Below are positions 52,596 through 62,839 of a stretch of DNA of 64,000 nt, piece by piece. Below the pieces are notes generated by a model. The model saw only the letters and a list, made by a program, of their open reading frames with translations, searched no databases and had not been told where the DNA came from. Position 1 is the first letter of the stretch. Each line of letters begins with the position of its first letter. Position numbers and translations under genes: made by a program. The stretch is from Hirschia maritima DSM 19733 (GTDB lineage Bacteria > Pseudomonadota > Alphaproteobacteria > Caulobacterales > Hyphomonadaceae). The stretch covers positions 62,001-126,000 of the forward strand of contig NZ_KB899545.1 in the NCBI RefSeq assembly GCF_000378345.1, in the 5' to 3' direction.

Positions 52596-54203
52596 ATGGC
52601 GCTTACGCCCACTCAAGAAGCCGCTCGTCGTAGAACCTTTGCCATCATTTCTCACCCAGATGCGGGTAAAACCACGTTGACAGAGAACTTGCTTCTTACA
52701 GGTGGGGCTATCCGTTTGGCTGGGCAAGTGGCTGCACGTGGTGAGCGTCGCCGGACCACTTCTGACTGGATGAAGATTGAACAAGATCGTGGTATCTCTG
52801 TTGCTTCGTCTGTCATGACATTCGAATATGAAAACCTAGTTTTCAACTTGCTTGATACGCCAGGGCACGAAGATTTCTCTGAAGACACTTATCGTACACT
52901 AACAGCAGCGGATGCTGCTGTGATGGTGCTAGATGCAGCTAAGGGTATTGAGCCGCAAACTTTGAAGTTGTTCGAAGTTTGTCGTCTGCGCGATATACCT
53001 ATTGTGACTTTTATCAACAAACTGGACCGCGAAGCTGTTGATCCATTTGAATTGCTTGATGAAATTCAAGATAAGCTAGCGCTTGATTGTGCGCCATTGT
53101 ACTGGCCTCAGGGATCAGGTGAACGTTTCCGCGGAATGGCGGACCTTACAAAGGGTGAGTTCCTTCGTTTCAAGAAACGCACTGCTGATGAAGCGCTGGA
53201 AGTGGGCGGTGCAGATCGCACGGCGATGGATGAAGCTGCGGTTTCTGAATTTATGGATGGCGATGAGTTTTCTGAAATTGAAGAAAATGCTGAAATGGCA
53301 AAGGAAATGTGTGTTCCTTTTGATCATCAATCATTCCTTGAGGGGCATCTAACGCCTGTAGTATTTGGCACCGCGCTTCGTCATTTTGGCGTAAGAGAAT
53401 TGCTTGATACTTTGACAGCCTATGCACCTCCGCCAAGAGCGCAGAAAGCCAAGGTTAAGGGCAATGAAACTGTCATTGATATTGAAAACAAAGAAGTTTC
53501 AGGATTCATTTTTAAGGTTCAGGCAAATATGGACCCCAATCACAGAGACCGCATTGCCTTCTTGAAAATGGTATCGGGCAAATTTAAGCGCGGTATGAAG
53601 CTCAAGACGACATCTGGAAAACAGCTCAATGTGGCGTCTCCCGTAATGTTTATGGCGCAAGATCGCGAGATAGCTGATGAGGCATTTGCTGGAGATGTTA
53701 TTGGTGTGCCTAACCACGGTGCTCTTCGTGTTGGTGATAGCATGTCGGAAACTGGAAACATCATGTTTGGCGGTATCCCAAACTTTGCGCCCGAGATTTT
53801 GCGACGGGCGCGTTGTATTGATCCGATGAAATCTAAACACCTTCGTAAAGCGCTCGAGGGTTTGGCTGAAGAGGGTGTAACTCAATTGTTCACGCCTGCA
53901 ATTGGGGCGGACATGATTGTTGGTGCGGTAGGTGCGCTACAGATTGATGTGATGGCGGAGCGTGTCGCGGCTGAAAACAAATTGGATGTTGTGTTTGAAC
54001 AGGCACTATACAACGTTGCGCGCTGGGTGACATCTGATGACGCAGCTTTGTTGGATGCATTCCTAGAAAAAAATAGAGCCAATGTTGGAACTGACATTGA
54101 TGGCGCACCTGTGTTCCTAGGAAAGAATGCTTGGGACGTCGGCTATGTGGCTGAGAAAAACCCTGACATTAAATTCTCTGCGACCAAAGAACGGTTGAAC
54201 TAG
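52596..54203 (+). CDS. prfC: Peptide chain release factor 3
   Basis: RF3 is the GTPase that recycles RF1/RF2 from the ribosome after termination. The 535-residue protein has the G motifs SHPDAGKTTLTE (G1), DTPGHEDFSEDTYRTL (G3) and TFINKLDR (G4), a domain-II region with GFIFKVQANMDPNHRDRIAFLKMVSGKF and RF3-specific PNFAPEILRRARCIDPMKSKHL near the end. The frame is open from 52554, but ATG at 52596 follows AGGA at nine bases and gives the usual N-terminus TPTQEAARRRTFAIISHP. Confidence 0.95.
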   Translation: MALTPTQEAARRRTFAIISHPDAGKTTLTENLLLTGGAIRLAGQVAARGERRRTTSDWMKIEQDRGISVASSVMTFEYENLVFNLLDTPGHEDFSEDTYRTLTAADAAVMVLDAAKGIEPQTLKLFEVCRLRDIPIVTFINKLDREAVDPFELLDEIQDKLALDCAPLYWPQGSGERFRGMADLTKGEFLRFKKRTADEALEVGGADRTAMDEAAVSEFMDGDEFSEIEENAEMAKEMCVPFDHQSFLEGHLTPVVFGTALRHFGVRELLDTLTAYAPPPRAQKAKVKGNETVIDIENKEVSGFIFKVQANMDPNHRDRIAFLKMVSGKFKRGMKLKTTSGKQLNVASPVMFMAQDREIADEAFAGDVIGVPNHGALRVGDSMSETGNIMFGGIPNFAPEILRRARCIDPMKSKHLRKALEGLAEEGVTQLFTPAIGADMIVGAVGALQIDVMAERVAAENKLDVVFEQALYNVARWVTSDDAALLDAFLEKNRANVGTDIDGAPVFLGKNAWDVGYVAEKNPDIKFSATKERLN

Positions 54204-54369
54204 AGCTTAAGATGCTTTGAACGGCATAGAATTAAAACATAACCATGATTTAAGTGCCATTTTGGGGTAAATGCTGGCATGAAGTCTTGACCTTTAATGC
54301 GAATTCCACGTGAACTTCGCTCCAGCTTCATGCTGGATGTAAAGTACGTGTAGAACAGGGCGGGACGAA

Positions 54370-55605
54370 ATGTTCGAGAATTTAGTTCAAAAGCTACCTG
54401 AGCAAGCTCAAGCGGGTATCTCTTATCTTCAGGGCATCTGGGATGAGGGGGCATTCGGGATGACTTATGGTGATATTATTATTGCCACGAGTATTTTGCT
54501 ATTTGCTCTGATTATTCGCGGTATTTTTGCGCGAACTGTTGTGCGCGGTATCTCTCGCGCTGCCGCAGGTACGAAGACTAATCTCGATGATGCATTAGTC
54601 ACAACAATTGCAGCGCCGTTGAAAATGGTTCCGATCATTGTTGGGGTATATGCTGCTTCTCAAGTCATTGTTCTAAATGATGACCTTCAAGGCATAGTCG
54701 ATAAGGTGCTGCGTTCTCTTGTTGCCTTTTCAATATTCTGGACACTCAATCGCGCCGTGGGTGGATTTTCATTCTTATTTACAGGTTTAAGATCCACGCT
54801 TTCGCCAGCAATAGTTGATTGGATCACAAAGTCACTCCAGCTCGTATGTGTGTTTGTGGGTGCAGCTGCAATTCTTGAGATTTGGGGCATACAGGTTGGA
54901 CCAATTCTAGCAGGTTTAGGTATTTTTGGTGTTGCTGTTGCGCTTGGTGCACAAGACCTATTCAAGAATTTGATATCCGGGATTTTGATCCTTGTTGAGC
55001 GGCGCATGGAGCGTGGTGAGTGGATCGCTGTTGATGGCGTCGTTGAAGGAACGGTTGAGAAGATAAACTTCCGTTCAACATTGGTGCGGCGATTTGATAA
55101 GGCTCCAGTTTACGTGCCCAATTCCAAGTTTTCCGACAATGCTGTTGTAAACTATTCGCGGATGACACATCGCCGTATTAAGTGGGTTATCGGTGTTGAG
55201 TACAGCACAACGACAGAACAGCTTCGATATATCCGTGATGAGATTGAGGCGTATCTCTATACCAATGAAGCTTATGCAAAGCCGCCAGAAGCTACATTGT
55301 TTGTGCACATTGATTCATTCAATGATTCTTCGATCGATTTCTTGATCTATTGCTTCACGAAAACAACTGTGTGGACCGAGTGGTTGCAACACAAAGAAGA
55401 ATTTGCATTGAAGCTGATCGATATCGTTGAGAAGGCAGGTACCGGTTTTGCCTTCCCAAGTCGTACGCTCTATATGCAACAACAAGAGCCGCCGGAGGTT
55501 ATTCATCCACCGACCTTATCTGAAAGTGTTCACAAGATGCGTGCATTGAAAGGCGCTTCCAGTGCTGGCGTCAATGCTGGTGCCGAAGATGGTGGTGACG
55601 GATGA
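54370..55605 (+). CDS. MscS-family mechanosensitive ion channel
   Basis: The 411-residue protein has about five membrane helices (roughly residues 34-56, 80-100, 112-133, 155-177, 182-200), the last being the pore helix LAGLGIFGVAVALGAQDLFKNLISGILIL, whose Gly/Ala packing is typical of MscS TM3. The beta domain EWIAVDGVVEGTVEKINFRSTLVRRFDKAPVYVPNSKFSDNAVVNYSR follows. Such channels open under membrane tension to protect against osmotic downshock. The N-terminal extra helices make it larger than E. coli MscS. Confidence 0.92.
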   Translation: MFENLVQKLPEQAQAGISYLQGIWDEGAFGMTYGDIIIATSILLFALIIRGIFARTVVRGISRAAAGTKTNLDDALVTTIAAPLKMVPIIVGVYAASQVIVLNDDLQGIVDKVLRSLVAFSIFWTLNRAVGGFSFLFTGLRSTLSPAIVDWITKSLQLVCVFVGAAAILEIWGIQVGPILAGLGIFGVAVALGAQDLFKNLISGILILVERRMERGEWIAVDGVVEGTVEKINFRSTLVRRFDKAPVYVPNSKFSDNAVVNYSRMTHRRIKWVIGVEYSTTTEQLRYIRDEIEAYLYTNEAYAKPPEATLFVHIDSFNDSSIDFLIYCFTKTTVWTEWLQHKEEFALKLIDIVEKAGTGFAFPSRTLYMQQQEPPEVIHPPTLSESVHKMRALKGASSAGVNAGAEDGGDG

Positions 55606-55809
55606 AAGTCACTTAATGCCCATTAAACTTGCTGTCTGAATGGTATTCATAGCTTAGAATGGGCGTCACTTTTCTAGTGAATGTTGAACGAATTTACGTC
55701 GTAATGTGATAATTCCGGCATTGTTCTCGGTGATTGACTTTATCACATGGAGAATGACATGTTTGACTAAGATAGCTGGGTTTAGTTTTAAAAAAGTTTG
55801 GTGGAGATC

Positions 55810-56454
55810 ATGAAAAGCAGTATTGCAAAACTACTATTATGCTTATTTTTGATAACGTTGTCACATCCTGCAGTAGCTGAATTTGAACCAATTCCAAATG
55901 AGTTTCGATTGCTTGATGAGAATGGTGAGATTTTGGTTGATGATCAACAGATCGTGGTCAAAGCCGGAAAAGGAACAGACCTTTTTACAGATAGCATTGG
56001 AAAGCTGCATTCAGATAATGTTCCCCGTATTCTTTTCGATGTAGAAGGGGATTTCTCACTAACCACAAAAATTGAAGGCAAATTTTCAAAGGCTTATGAC
56101 GGGGCGGCTATCTTGATTTATCAGGACGGCCAGCATTGGATGAAATTCTTGTTTGAAAAGTTTCGTTCAGGTGATTTAGGTGTGGCATCAACTGTAGTCA
56201 CGACAACAGGCGATGATGCTTACCACTTTTCTACAGATAAAGAGATAAGTGGGATATTTCTCAGGGTTCAACGCAAAACAAATAGTTTGACATTGTTATA
56301 CTCTGAGGACGGAGAGAGTTGGAATTATGCACGTTCCTTCTATTTTGACGTTGAAGGACCACTATCCATAGGCTTTGCCGCGCAGGCACCTTTGAGTGAG
56401 TCGGTAACTGCAGTTTTTTCTGATATTAAATATATAAATCAGGATGTAGAATGA
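55810..56454 (+). CDS. Secreted DUF1349 (concanavalin-like) protein
   Basis: The 214-residue product has a signal peptide (cleavage after HPAVA) and a DUF1349 beta-sandwich: KAGKGTDLFTDSIGKLHSDNVPRILFDVEGDFSLTTKIEG, AYDGAAILIYQDGQHWMKFLFEKF, FLRVQRKTNSLTLLYSEDGESWNYARSFYF, and a closing IGFAAQAPLSESVTAVFSDIKY. The fold usually binds carbohydrate; no catalytic residues are obvious. ATG 55810 has GGTGGAG just ahead and is preferred to GTG/TTG codons upstream. It is convergent with the second DUF2336 gene, 10 bases apart. Confidence 0.85.
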   Translation: MKSSIAKLLLCLFLITLSHPAVAEFEPIPNEFRLLDENGEILVDDQQIVVKAGKGTDLFTDSIGKLHSDNVPRILFDVEGDFSLTTKIEGKFSKAYDGAAILIYQDGQHWMKFLFEKFRSGDLGVASTVVTTTGDDAYHFSTDKEISGIFLRVQRKTNSLTLLYSEDGESWNYARSFYFDVEGPLSIGFAAQAPLSESVTAVFSDIKYINQDVE

Positions 56455-56464
56455 TTGAAAGTAT

Positions 56465-57562
56465 TTAAGCGGCTGTAGCTTCAGCTTGATTTCTAACTTT
56501 CCAGAACCGCACTGCGCGTTGAGCAGCTGCCAATGGTACTTCGTCATACATATCGGAGTATTCTTTGGCTTTTGCTACACCGTTTTCACCGCCCACAATT
56601 TGCATAGCAAGTGTTGAAAATAGCGCCTTAGGGAAGTGTGCTGCACGGCAAAGAATTGCCATAGCGTCAACATCCTTTTGATCGGTTATGCGCAGGATTG
56701 TATCCAATGGCACCTGAGTGAAATAAGAAAAGCTTGCGTAAAAACGTGAACGCTCGCCATTGCGCAATTGTTGCACAAGGTGAGGGGGAGTTAGGCGATC
56801 GGCTTCAATCTCGGCCTCAACCCATTTTCTCTGTTTGTCTATGTCTTCTGGGGCTTTTCCGTAAGCTACGTTCAAGCGTTTTTTAGAAGCTTCGAGAGCT
56901 GCGTTTAATTCAGCTTCTGATACAGACTCAAATTTCTGCATTATCTGGGCGCGAAGCTTTGTTTCCACGACCTGATAGACATCGTTTAGCAAGTCGAGCG
57001 GGACATTCTTGTTTTTCACCAAAGGAGCCTGAAGCACTTTGCTTGTCATGGCGCGTTCAGTAACTTCTTCATAAGTCTCGCGGTCAATTTGTGCTGTTTC
57101 GTTCTCGAGAAGGGAGACAACAACTTTGTCCTCACCTTTCTTTACTAGAACTTTTGAGACCGGTGATGTTAGGTGTTCACGCTTAGACACAGCCATCAGC
57201 TTATCCTGACAACCATTGTTGGCAATGTGCACAAGGTCGTCTTCAGTCAGGGCTTTTGACTTGCGAAGAACCGGAGCAGCAACGCGAATAGAATCTGTTG
57301 CAAGGCGGCGCGCTGTTTTGCGTAAAGGAGATTTGGAAACCGCAACTTTACGGGATAATTCCATACGAACTTGCTCGGTCATATCCGTGGCAACTGCACC
57401 GATGATTTCATCAAACATGGCGCATTCAGTTTCGCTGCGCTCACTTTTATCATCTTCAAAAAAGACATCAGTCACTTCGCGTAATAGATCGCGACGTTTT
57501 TCACTAGATGTTTCTTTTGCCAGATCCATAAGTTTGGCAAATTTCGAGTGATCAACAGACAT
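56465..57562 (-). CDS. DUF2336 family protein, second copy
   Basis: The 365-residue helical protein matches DUF2336: MSVDHSKFAKLMDLAKETSSEKRRDLLREVTDVF at the start, FDEIIGAVATDMTEQVRMELSRKVAVSKSPLRKTARRLATDSI and LTEDDLVHIANNGCQDKLMAVSKREHLTSPVSKVLVKKGEDKVVVSLLENE, typical of the HEAT-like repeats. It differs strongly from the copy at 32391-33587. The C-terminal region RADRLTPPHLVQQLRNGERSRFYASFSYFTQVPLDTILRI is the part usually conserved between paralogues. No membrane segment. Function unknown. Confidence 0.87.
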   Translation of the reverse strand: MSVDHSKFAKLMDLAKETSSEKRRDLLREVTDVFFEDDKSERSETECAMFDEIIGAVATDMTEQVRMELSRKVAVSKSPLRKTARRLATDSIRVAAPVLRKSKALTEDDLVHIANNGCQDKLMAVSKREHLTSPVSKVLVKKGEDKVVVSLLENETAQIDRETYEEVTERAMTSKVLQAPLVKNKNVPLDLLNDVYQVVETKLRAQIMQKFESVSEAELNAALEASKKRLNVAYGKAPEDIDKQRKWVEAEIEADRLTPPHLVQQLRNGERSRFYASFSYFTQVPLDTILRITDQKDVDAMAILCRAAHFPKALFSTLAMQIVGGENGVAKAKEYSDMYDEVPLAAAQRAVRFWKVRNQAEATAA

Positions 57563-57698
57563 TCAGAAGCCCCTTTAGATGAATAGTCGGATATATTCAT
57601 ACCTAAAAGGAGTTAATAAATGGTGGGAAAAACCTCATGGTTTACAGCGGAAGGCGATTTTTTAATTGAATTTGTTCTGCAGGTTGCAATTGATCTAC

Positions 57699-59531
57699 TT
57701 AACCCAGGTTTTCTCGTTTTTCTTCGAGTTCAAGCCATTCCATTTCAAAGGCCTCTAATTCTTCGCGCATTTCATCAAGTTGCTTTGCTTTAGAGTTAAA
57801 CTCTTCAGGCTTTTTTGAAAACAATTCTGGATCTGCCAAAGCTGTCTCAAGCTCACCAATTGTGTTCTCATGAGAGGGGATGAGTTTTTCTAGCTCATTA
57901 TATCTGTGCTGGTCTTTAAAAGTCAGTTTTGTTTGTTGTTTAGATTTTGAAGTATCGGCAGACTTCGCTGTTGCTGATTTAGTTTCTGAGGCTTTTTTCT
58001 TAGCGGAAGCGCGGTTTTTCTGCTGGATCAGATAGTCAGAATATCCACCAGGCGTTTCTAGCCATTCACCATTGCCTTCCGGTGTGAGAACAGATGTGAC
58101 AACGCCATCAAGAAATGCACGGTCGTGGGATACAATAATGAGCGTGCCATCATAGTCCATAAGCATGTCTTCCAACAGATCCAGCGTTTCCATATCCAGA
58201 TCATTGGTTGGTTCGTCTAGCACCATAAGATTGGAGCTTTTAGCAAGAGCTATGGCAAGTGTCAGGCGATTGCGTTCTCCACCTGAAAGAGCTGACACGG
58301 GCTGGCGCAATTGTTCGGGGCCGAACATGAAGTCTTTTGCATAGGACGCGACATGGCGTGGATAATCGCGCACCATAATTTGGTCGCCGCCATCAGGGGC
58401 GAGTGTTTCCCAAAGCGTGTCTTCATCTTTGAGTGTGTTTCGGTTTTGGTCGAGATAAGTGATTTGCAGGTTTTTGGCGATGCGAATTCGGCCTGAACCT
58501 TCATCTGCGTTTATCTCTCCAAGCATGATTTTGAGGAGAGTAGACTTTCCAACACCATTGCCGCCAACAAGACCAATACGGGCACCGCGCATAATCTTAA
58601 TCGAGAAATCTTTGGCGATGATCTTTTTACCCTTAGGGGTGTCAAAAGCTTTTTGGATATTGATCCCTTCAAACACGAGTTTGGAGGAAGGAGCAGCATC
58701 ATTTGAGATGATTGAAGCTGTTTGATTGGACTGGTTTAGGTTATGCTTGCGTTCTGCTTGTTCTTTGCGCATGTCCTTAACTTTGGACAGGCGGCCCTGA
58801 TTACGTTTGCGACGTCCTGTGACACCGCGCATCAGCCAACGTTGCTCTGCTTTTAACTTTGTTTGCAAACGGTCGAGTGCTTTTTCATCTTCAGCTTCAA
58901 CTTTTTCAGCCCAATCATCAAAAGCCTTATACCCGCGATCCAATTTACGGACAGCGCCTTGTCGAAGCCAAGCTGTGGCGGTGGTCGTGTTTTCCATGAA
59001 GCGGCGATCGTGGCTGACCAGTAATATTGCGCCTCGAAAACTACTGATCCGGCCTTCTAATTCTTCAATGGCATCGACATCCAAATGGTTGGTTGGCTCA
59101 TCAAGCAATAAAATATCTGGATCGGACGCAAAGGCGCGGGCGAGGGCGAGACGTTTGCCTTGTCCGCCCGAAAGTGTGGATGGATCCACATCATGCGCCA
59201 GACCTGCAATGTCTAGCTCTGTTTCGGCAAGATAAAGCTCAGTTTCTTCCAGATCGGCAGCGGCATAGTCCAAAGCTGTTTTGTATTTGGAAAAATCAGG
59301 CTCCTGATTCAGGAATTGCAGGCTTGTGCCAGGTTGTTTCCATACCTCGCCTGAGTCCGCATCCAGAGCGCCTGCAAAGATACGCATCAGCGTGGATTTA
59401 CCTGCGCCATTGCGGCCAACCAGCGCAATGCGCTCGCCTGCATATAGGGAAAGATCAACACCAGTAAATAGAGGCGCGCCGCCCAGCGTTAGCTGAACAT
59501 CACGAAGAGTGGCAATAGGAGCTTGAGACAT
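57699..59531 (-). CDS. uup: ABC-F ATPase of the Uup type
   Basis: ABC-F proteins are soluble twin-ATPase factors that act on the ribosome or, for Uup, also in recombination-dependent genome stability. The 610-residue protein has two nucleotide-binding domains: GRNGAGKST, LSGGQGKRLALARA, ILLLDEPTNHLD in the first, and GGNGVGKST, LSGGERNRLTLAIAL, MVLDEPTNDLD in the second, joined by a linker (about 195-270) with the RWLMRGVTGRRKRNQGRLSKV segment. A C-terminal coiled coil (about 545-605) rich in Glu/Lys is the Uup mark. No membrane helix. Confidence 0.92.
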   Translation of the reverse strand: MSQAPIATLRDVQLTLGGAPLFTGVDLSLYAGERIALVGRNGAGKSTLMRIFAGALDADSGEVWKQPGTSLQFLNQEPDFSKYKTALDYAAADLEETELYLAETELDIAGLAHDVDPSTLSGGQGKRLALARAFASDPDILLLDEPTNHLDVDAIEELEGRISSFRGAILLVSHDRRFMENTTTATAWLRQGAVRKLDRGYKAFDDWAEKVEAEDEKALDRLQTKLKAEQRWLMRGVTGRRKRNQGRLSKVKDMRKEQAERKHNLNQSNQTASIISNDAAPSSKLVFEGINIQKAFDTPKGKKIIAKDFSIKIMRGARIGLVGGNGVGKSTLLKIMLGEINADEGSGRIRIAKNLQITYLDQNRNTLKDEDTLWETLAPDGGDQIMVRDYPRHVASYAKDFMFGPEQLRQPVSALSGGERNRLTLAIALAKSSNLMVLDEPTNDLDMETLDLLEDMLMDYDGTLIIVSHDRAFLDGVVTSVLTPEGNGEWLETPGGYSDYLIQQKNRASAKKKASETKSATAKSADTSKSKQQTKLTFKDQHRYNELEKLIPSHENTIGELETALADPELFSKKPEEFNSKAKQLDEMREELEAFEMEWLELEEKRENLG

Positions 59532-59586
59532 GACACGCGGTATAGCGAGGAGTTAGCTGGGTGTCACTTAGTTTTAAGAAGGATGT

Positions 59587-60048
59587 TTAGTGGTTGCAGG
59601 AAAGACCACGGTCCTGCATGTATTTGACCAATATTTCTTCATCAAATTTCTTTAAACTTCCCATCACCGAAGTTGACTGTTTTACATTTCCACATCTGTC
59701 GGATGAAAAGTGGTAGTCTGTTGCGGGGAATTTGCCGTTACCGAGCCCCCATCTGAGATACGAACATACTTCCGCAACAGTTACAGTTGCTCTAATCGAG
59801 CCATCAAAATGATCTCTTGAATACACAATATTTACAGCTTGCTCTTTGAAAAACTCATAATCAGGAAACTCGTTTTTTTCGAAGCTATGCATGGTTTTCA
59901 ATATGCGTTCGTTAATTTCCTCATTTGAGTAATATCTGGCTTTAGCCAAACAAAAATTCGTGACGGGAGAAAACCTGAAAGTGGACAGAACGCCATACAA
60001 AACCAGTATTGCGGCAATAATCAATTTTGGATTTGTTGGAACTTTCAA
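59587..60048 (-). CDS. Single-pass membrane protein, function unknown
   Basis: The 153-residue product starts with one hydrophobic segment (about 8-25, LIIAAILVLYGVLSTF), followed by a periplasmic soluble part with cysteines in NFCLAK, AEVCSYL, SDRCGN and LSCNH that may form disulfides. The start is a TTG at 60048, with GGGGGAG six or so bases upstream on the minus strand; no ATG is better placed. It lies 28 bases after the class A PBP gene and is probably co-transcribed. No family recognised. Confidence 0.7.
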   Translation of the reverse strand: MKVPTNPKLIIAAILVLYGVLSTFRFSPVTNFCLAKARYYSNEEINERILKTMHSFEKNEFPDYEFFKEQAVNIVYSRDHFDGSIRATVTVAEVCSYLRWGLGNGKFPATDYHFSSDRCGNVKQSTSVMGSLKKFDEEILVKYMQDRGLSCNH

Positions 60049-60076
60049 GCGTTACTCCCCCAGTCAGAATTTAACT

Positions 60077-62068
60077 CTACCTATTCTCCACCGATGCAAA
60101 TGCGCTGGCGAGGGAGCGGTAGTAGGCGAGTTTTTCTTCTTCGACGGCGCTGATTGTGATGGCTTTTTCTGCACCCGGTAGAGGCGTGGCGGGGAGGCCT
60201 TCATGAGCTAGCATCATGACGTCATGCCAGAGTTCTGCGGGTGTTTCTCCGCCCGTGACTTTTTTCATCGGGGTGTCGTCATCATTGCCGACCCAGACGC
60301 CGCCAATATAGTCGGCAGTGAAGCCAACAAAGAGGGCATCGCGCCAATCTTGGCTGGTGCCTGTTTTACCTGCGACATCGCGATAGACTTTTGGCGCGGC
60401 GATTGGTTTGGGCGAACCTTCTGGCAAAGGTGCGGGAGGAACTTCTAACCGTGCCGCCTTTCCTGTGCCTGCCACCACCACGCGGCTCATCATGCTGATC
60501 ATCTCGCGATTGCGTTTGTCGCCAAATATCTTCATCGGCTTTATTGGTTCTTGCTCAAATAGGACTTCGCCGCGCGATGTGCGAATTTGCTTAATTAGCC
60601 AAGGCTTGAATATCTTTCCATCGGTTGCGAACACGCCATAGGCGCGTGTCATATCGAGGAGGGGGATTTCTTCTGAGCCAAGTGCGACGGATGGGTAGCT
60701 CGACATTTGCGTTGAGACACCAAAGCGTGCGGCAAGGCTGGTAACGCTTTCCATGCCGACTTCTTGAGCTAGTGAAGCTGCAATCGTGTTTGTTGATGTT
60801 GCAAAGGCTTCAGACAAAGTCATCGCGCCCTTATAGCCGCCGCCATAATTCTTAGGTTTCCATCCATCAATTGAAACGGGTTCATCATAGCGGATTGAAT
60901 AGGGGTGAAGATCTGCTTCCATTGCGGCGGCAAAGACGAATGCTTTAAACGCCGAGCCGGGCTGGCGCATGGCTTGTGTCGCACGGTTAAATTGGCTGTC
61001 GGCATAATCACGGCCACCTACAAGCGCGCGCACGCCCCCATCCTTGCTGATGATGACGATGGCTCCTTGATCGATTTGTTTGTCTTCGCCGACTTCATCA
61101 AGCTTGGCGTTTAAAATGTCTGATGCCTGAGTTTGCAAATCCAGATCAACAGATAACGTGATGACCATATCAGGTGCATTTTTGCCAGCGGTGAGTTTTT
61201 GCGCTTGTTCTGTTGCGGCATCGAGGAAATATCCAATGCGCGGATCATATTCTTCTTCAATCAAAGTGATGGGTTCAGTTTTTGCGCGTTCAGCCATTGA
61301 AGGCGTGATGAATGTATTGCGCTCCATGCGGTTGATGACAGTGTTACGTCTTTCAATCGCAAGTTCCATATTTTTACGCGGCGAATAGCGAGAAGGTGCT
61401 TGAGGTAATCCGGCAATTAAAGCGGCTTCTGCAACAGTTAGTTCCTTGGGGGATTTGCCAAAGTAGGTTTGTGAAGCGGCGTCTAATCCAAAGCTGCGTG
61501 CGCCAAGGAAAATGCGGTTGATATAAAGCTCTAATATTTCTTCCTTGGAGAGCATTTGCTCTAGCTCAGAGGCGAGGCGAGCTTCTTGGGCTTTGCGGCG
61601 TAATGTGCGCTCTGGTGTGAGGAAGAGGTTTTTAACAAGCTGCTGGGTGAGTGTGGAGCCACCTTGCACTGTTTCACCGGCGCGCCAATTTGCAAGCGCT
61701 GCACGTAAAATTGCCCAATTATCAACACCTGTGTGTTTGTAAAAGCGCTGATCCTCAACTGATAGAAATGCCTGAATGACATGAGGCGGCAGATCTACTG
61801 GCGCAATGACATTCCCATATCTTGGCCCTCGGATGGCTATTGTTTTGCCATTCTCATCCACAAATTCGATGGCGGGTTCGCGGTTCATCGACCATAGCTG
61901 ATCTTTGGATGGCAGAGTTGGCATTTGGGCAAATAGTGCATTCCACAATAGCAGCATTGAGAGCGCGATTGTGATGATTACACCCAAAGCGCCGATCCCG
62001 ATCCACTTGAGTAGATCAGACCGCTTTTTGTCTTCAGCCGCCAGTTTGTCTGCGCGATAGCCCGCCAT
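60077..62068 (-). CDS. Class A penicillin-binding protein (bifunctional transglycosylase/transpeptidase)
   Basis: This 663-residue peptidoglycan synthase has a membrane anchor at about residues 22-44, a glycosyltransferase domain with the catalytic E105 in VEDQRFYKHTGVD, then QGGSTLTQQLVKNLFL and ELYINRIFLGARSFGLDAASQTYFGK, and a transpeptidase domain with S372 in QPGSAFKAF (SxxK), STN in ATSTNTIA and KTGTSQDWRDALFVG (KTG). It is shorter than E. coli PBP1A and lacks the long OB-type insert, resembling the PBP1c/2D-like class common in Alphaproteobacteria. Confidence 0.93.
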   Translation of the reverse strand: MAGYRADKLAAEDKKRSDLLKWIGIGALGVIITIALSMLLLWNALFAQMPTLPSKDQLWSMNREPAIEFVDENGKTIAIRGPRYGNVIAPVDLPPHVIQAFLSVEDQRFYKHTGVDNWAILRAALANWRAGETVQGGSTLTQQLVKNLFLTPERTLRRKAQEARLASELEQMLSKEEILELYINRIFLGARSFGLDAASQTYFGKSPKELTVAEAALIAGLPQAPSRYSPRKNMELAIERRNTVINRMERNTFITPSMAERAKTEPITLIEEEYDPRIGYFLDAATEQAQKLTAGKNAPDMVITLSVDLDLQTQASDILNAKLDEVGEDKQIDQGAIVIISKDGGVRALVGGRDYADSQFNRATQAMRQPGSAFKAFVFAAAMEADLHPYSIRYDEPVSIDGWKPKNYGGGYKGAMTLSEAFATSTNTIAASLAQEVGMESVTSLAARFGVSTQMSSYPSVALGSEEIPLLDMTRAYGVFATDGKIFKPWLIKQIRTSRGEVLFEQEPIKPMKIFGDKRNREMISMMSRVVVAGTGKAARLEVPPAPLPEGSPKPIAAPKVYRDVAGKTGTSQDWRDALFVGFTADYIGGVWVGNDDDTPMKKVTGGETPAELWHDVMMLAHEGLPATPLPGAEKAITISAVEEEKLAYYRSLASAFASVENR

Positions 62069-62344
62069 AAAAAGTCTCTTGTTTCACCCGCAATTGTTTT
62101 TTCTCTAGCGCGGTAAGGTTTATATCTGGTCAAGATATTTGCCTAGCTAAACGTGATTCATGGCGTTTGTGTGCAGCTATATGCTGAATTTTGGGATAGG
62201 TTCGTGCCAATCCTCTGAAGGTATACAAAATTTTTGAGTTGTTTCAGTTGGTTATGCACTAAAGTATAACAATAATCCGACCCAACATAAAGCCTCGCTA
62301 TATTGGCTAAACTGACAGAAAACCTTCAGACAATAGAGCAGATT

Positions 62345-62839
62345 ATGGAAAAGTTGGATCATCCTGACTGGCTTTTGCGCGAGTATGATTATCTTTCTGG
62401 CCTACCAAGCGTGGAGATGGCTGATAAATATGGTGTGTCATATCAACGGATATCAGCTTGGAAAAAGCAATTTGGTTGGCGACGTGCAGAGACGCTTGAA
62501 CAACTTCTAAAGCCTAAAATCAAACGCGTTTTGTTTGCCGCGCAAACCGAGCTGGAACGTGGTGAGCTGGATGATTGTGTGAAGCGGTTAAAGGCTATCA
62601 ATCACTTTCTGAAAACTTATCATGATGTGATGGCGTGGGGACAAGAAAAAACAGTGGGGAAAGCAATGCATGACAAGCAGCAAGATCGAGCTACCGAGCC
62701 TGAAAATGTGGAAGAATTACGGGCCGAGCTTATCAAGCGTCTTGAAAACATTGTCGGACCCGAAGAAACGAAAGCCGCTTTTGACAGCGCTGGCGTCCCT
62801 ATTGAAGGACGAGAGGGCGACGCAGGCACTCGATCATGA
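62345..62839 (+). CDS. Terminase small subunit-like protein
   Basis: The 164-residue protein has an N-terminal helix-turn-helix, LREYDYLSGLPSVEMADKYGVSYQRISAWKKQFGW (about residues 10-45), as in small terminases that bind packaging DNA, followed by helices and a basic middle (LLKPKIKRVLFAAQTELERGELDDCVKRLKAI). It overlaps the large terminase gene by about 89 bases, the usual order TerS-TerL. An in-frame TTG at 62303 would add 14 residues; the ATG at 62345 is preferred, though with only a weak AGAGCAG before it. It is probably the first gene of the packaging module. Confidence 0.75.
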   Translation: MEKLDHPDWLLREYDYLSGLPSVEMADKYGVSYQRISAWKKQFGWRRAETLEQLLKPKIKRVLFAAQTELERGELDDCVKRLKAINHFLKTYHDVMAWGQEKTVGKAMHDKQQDRATEPENVEELRAELIKRLENIVGPEETKAAFDSAGVPIEGREGDAGTRS